A stretch of 5,907 nucleotides of DNA. It comes from Acidobacteriota bacterium. GTDB taxonomy: Bacteria > Acidobacteriota > Terriglobia > UBA7540 > JAPUME01. The position numbers and the translations under genes were made by a program. This document shows positions 5,096 to 5,907 of the stretch, piece by piece. Every line of letters starts with the position of its first letter. Within the stretch, counting starts at the first letter, position 1. The DNA is taken from the NCBI GenBank assembly GCA_027294185.1, contig JAPUME010000329.1, positions 1 to 5,907 of the forward strand, given 5' to 3'. The notes beneath the pieces were generated by a model. It worked only from the letters and a program-made list of their open reading frames with translations. It did no database searches and was not told where the DNA came from.

Positions 5096-5907
5096 ATGAG
5101 AAGTCTCAGGAATTTCTCCAGCATGTTGCTGGTCGCGGGTCTGGTTACATTCTCCGCCTGCAGTTCCACAGCAGAACCCGACGATCAGCAGATCGTCAAG
5201 GATATTCAGTCCCAGCTTTTCAGCCATCGCCAGTTGAAGACCCGGGATATTTCCGTGGTTTCCTCGGAAGGCATCGTCACCCTCTCGGGAAGCGTGGAAG
5301 ATCAAAGCGAGCGGCTCCAGGTGGGCGAGATTGCCCGGCAGGCGAAAGGCGTGAAGCAGGTTACGGATATGTTGAGTTTGGCCCCTCCTGCGCCTCCTGA
5401 GGAGGAACCGGTAGCCGCCGCTCCTGTCCGCCGTCGGCCACCGCCTCCGGCCCCAGCGGCCGCTCCGGCGCCCCAGCCCGTGGCTCAGCCCGCGGCTCAG
5501 CCCAAACCCCTCGAGGCCACCCCCGTAGCGCCGACTCCGACCCGTAAACCCCCGGTGCGTCGGGCTCCCCGGCCACCGCGGCTCGTATCGGTTGAAGTCC
5601 CTCCGGGCACCATCATCCCGGTCCGAATGATCGACCATATCGACTCCACCCGTCACAGCGCTGGAGAGGTATTCGCCGCCAGCGTTGACACGGCGCTGGC
5701 CGTAGACGGGCGAATCATTGCCCCGCGTGGCACGGACGCCACCGTGCGTCTTATCGAGGCTCGAACCTCAGGCCGCTTCAAGGGACGCTCGGAGTTGCGC
5801 ATCGAGCTTATCGCTCTCCATATCGAAGGCCGCGAATATCAGGTGGAAACCACCGATTATCTTCATCAGGGAGGCTCGCGGGGTAAGAATACCGCCAAGA
5901 AGGTCGG
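5096..5907 (+). CDS. BON-domain putative lipoprotein with Pro/Ala-rich linker (3' end outside window)
   Basis: Envelope protein with 270 residues visible; its end lies beyond the right edge. Residues 1-22 look like a signal peptide (basic MRSLRN, then a hydrophobic core) ending in FSAC, a loose lipobox with Cys22 as the lipid-attachment candidate. A BON domain follows at about 31-95: predicted helix, then DISVVSSEGIVTLSGSVED and the helix to VKQVTDMLSL, as in OsmY-type proteins, which bind membranes or lipids. Residues 96-163 form a Pro/Ala linker with basic clusters (RRRPPPP at 112-118, RKPPVRRAPRPPR at 150-162). A 12-bp tandem repeat in it, 11 of 12 identical (5477-5500), encodes PVAQ/PAAQ. 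From about 164 a beta-rich domain begins (VPPGTIIPVRMIDHIDS, later VDGRIIAPRGTDATVRLIEA). I recall similar Acidobacteria proteins that continue with a glycine-zipper segment, but that part is not visible. The ATG has AAAGG 7 nt upstream. GTG at 5081, in frame with GAGAGG before it, is an alternative start. The gene is divergent from the glycosyltransferase operon; its exact role is unknown. Confidence 0.85.
   Translation, partial: MRSLRNFSSMLLVAGLVTFSACSSTAEPDDQQIVKDIQSQLFSHRQLKTRDISVVSSEGIVTLSGSVEDQSERLQVGEIARQAKGVKQVTDMLSLAPPAPPEEEPVAAAPVRRRPPPPAPAAAPAPQPVAQPAAQPKPLEATPVAPTPTRKPPVRRAPRPPRLVSVEVPPGTIIPVRMIDHIDSTRHSAGEVFAASVDTALAVDGRIIAPRGTDATVRLIEARTSGRFKGRSELRIELIALHIEGREYQVETTDYLHQGGSRGKNTAKKV

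Noticed and set aside
4793..5656. Open minus-strand frame of 287 codons covering the intergenic region and part of the BON gene
   Set aside because: It is antisense to a gene with clear domains, is rich in Arg/Gly/His, contains peptides produced by the heptamer repeat, and shows no family motif.

Overview
The window looks like chromosomal DNA from a GC-rich Gram-negative bacterium. My best guess is an uncultured member of the Acidobacteria or a similar soil or sediment phylum. This rests on the GC-rich, C/G-ending codons, a BON-domain lipoprotein with a long Pro/Ala linker of a kind I recall from Acidobacteria, an ArnT-type membrane glycosyltransferase, and an intergenic heptanucleotide repeat. 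It is an inference from style. No rRNA, tRNA or marker gene is present to fix the taxonomy.

Layout. Positions 2-145 hold the last 47 codons of a plus-strand gene I cannot name. It converges on a three-gene minus-strand block and ends 7 bp from it. Read in the direction of transcription (right to left), the block is: a family-2 glycosyltransferase of the dolichol-phosphate-mannose-synthase type (3936-4781), a large polytopic ArnT/PMT-type glycosyltransferase (2111-3928), and a class-II asparagine synthase AsnB (153-2081). The gaps are 7 bp and 29 bp, so the block is probably one operon. A 314-bp divergent region (4782-5095) follows. It carries a perfect TATAAT box facing right, a possible structured leader, and five tandem heptamers that run into the ribosome-binding region of the last gene. 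That gene (5096 to the right edge, cut off) encodes a BON-domain putative lipoprotein with a Pro/Ala-rich linker and a C-terminal beta-rich domain.

How the genes may work together. The GT2 enzyme would load a sugar onto a polyprenyl phosphate at the cytoplasmic face. The ArnT-like enzyme would use that lipid-linked sugar to modify an acceptor (lipid A, another glycan or a protein) on the periplasmic side. AsnB-type amidotransferases are frequent in surface-polysaccharide loci, where they amidate a sugar acid or simply supply asparagine. The divergent BON protein is an envelope protein, so the whole window has a cell-surface theme. The donor sugar and the acceptor cannot be read from sequence.

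Nothing here is clearly a new defence system or mobile element. The most unusual signal is the heptamer array. Its units nest start and stop codons so that mini-ORFs chain by 4-nt overlaps (5053 to 5067 to 5081) and end on a GTG in frame with the BON gene. Next in interest are the possible folded leader and the two minus-strand genes whose first possible start codons lack a Shine-Dalgarno sequence while a well-spaced one precedes an internal start.
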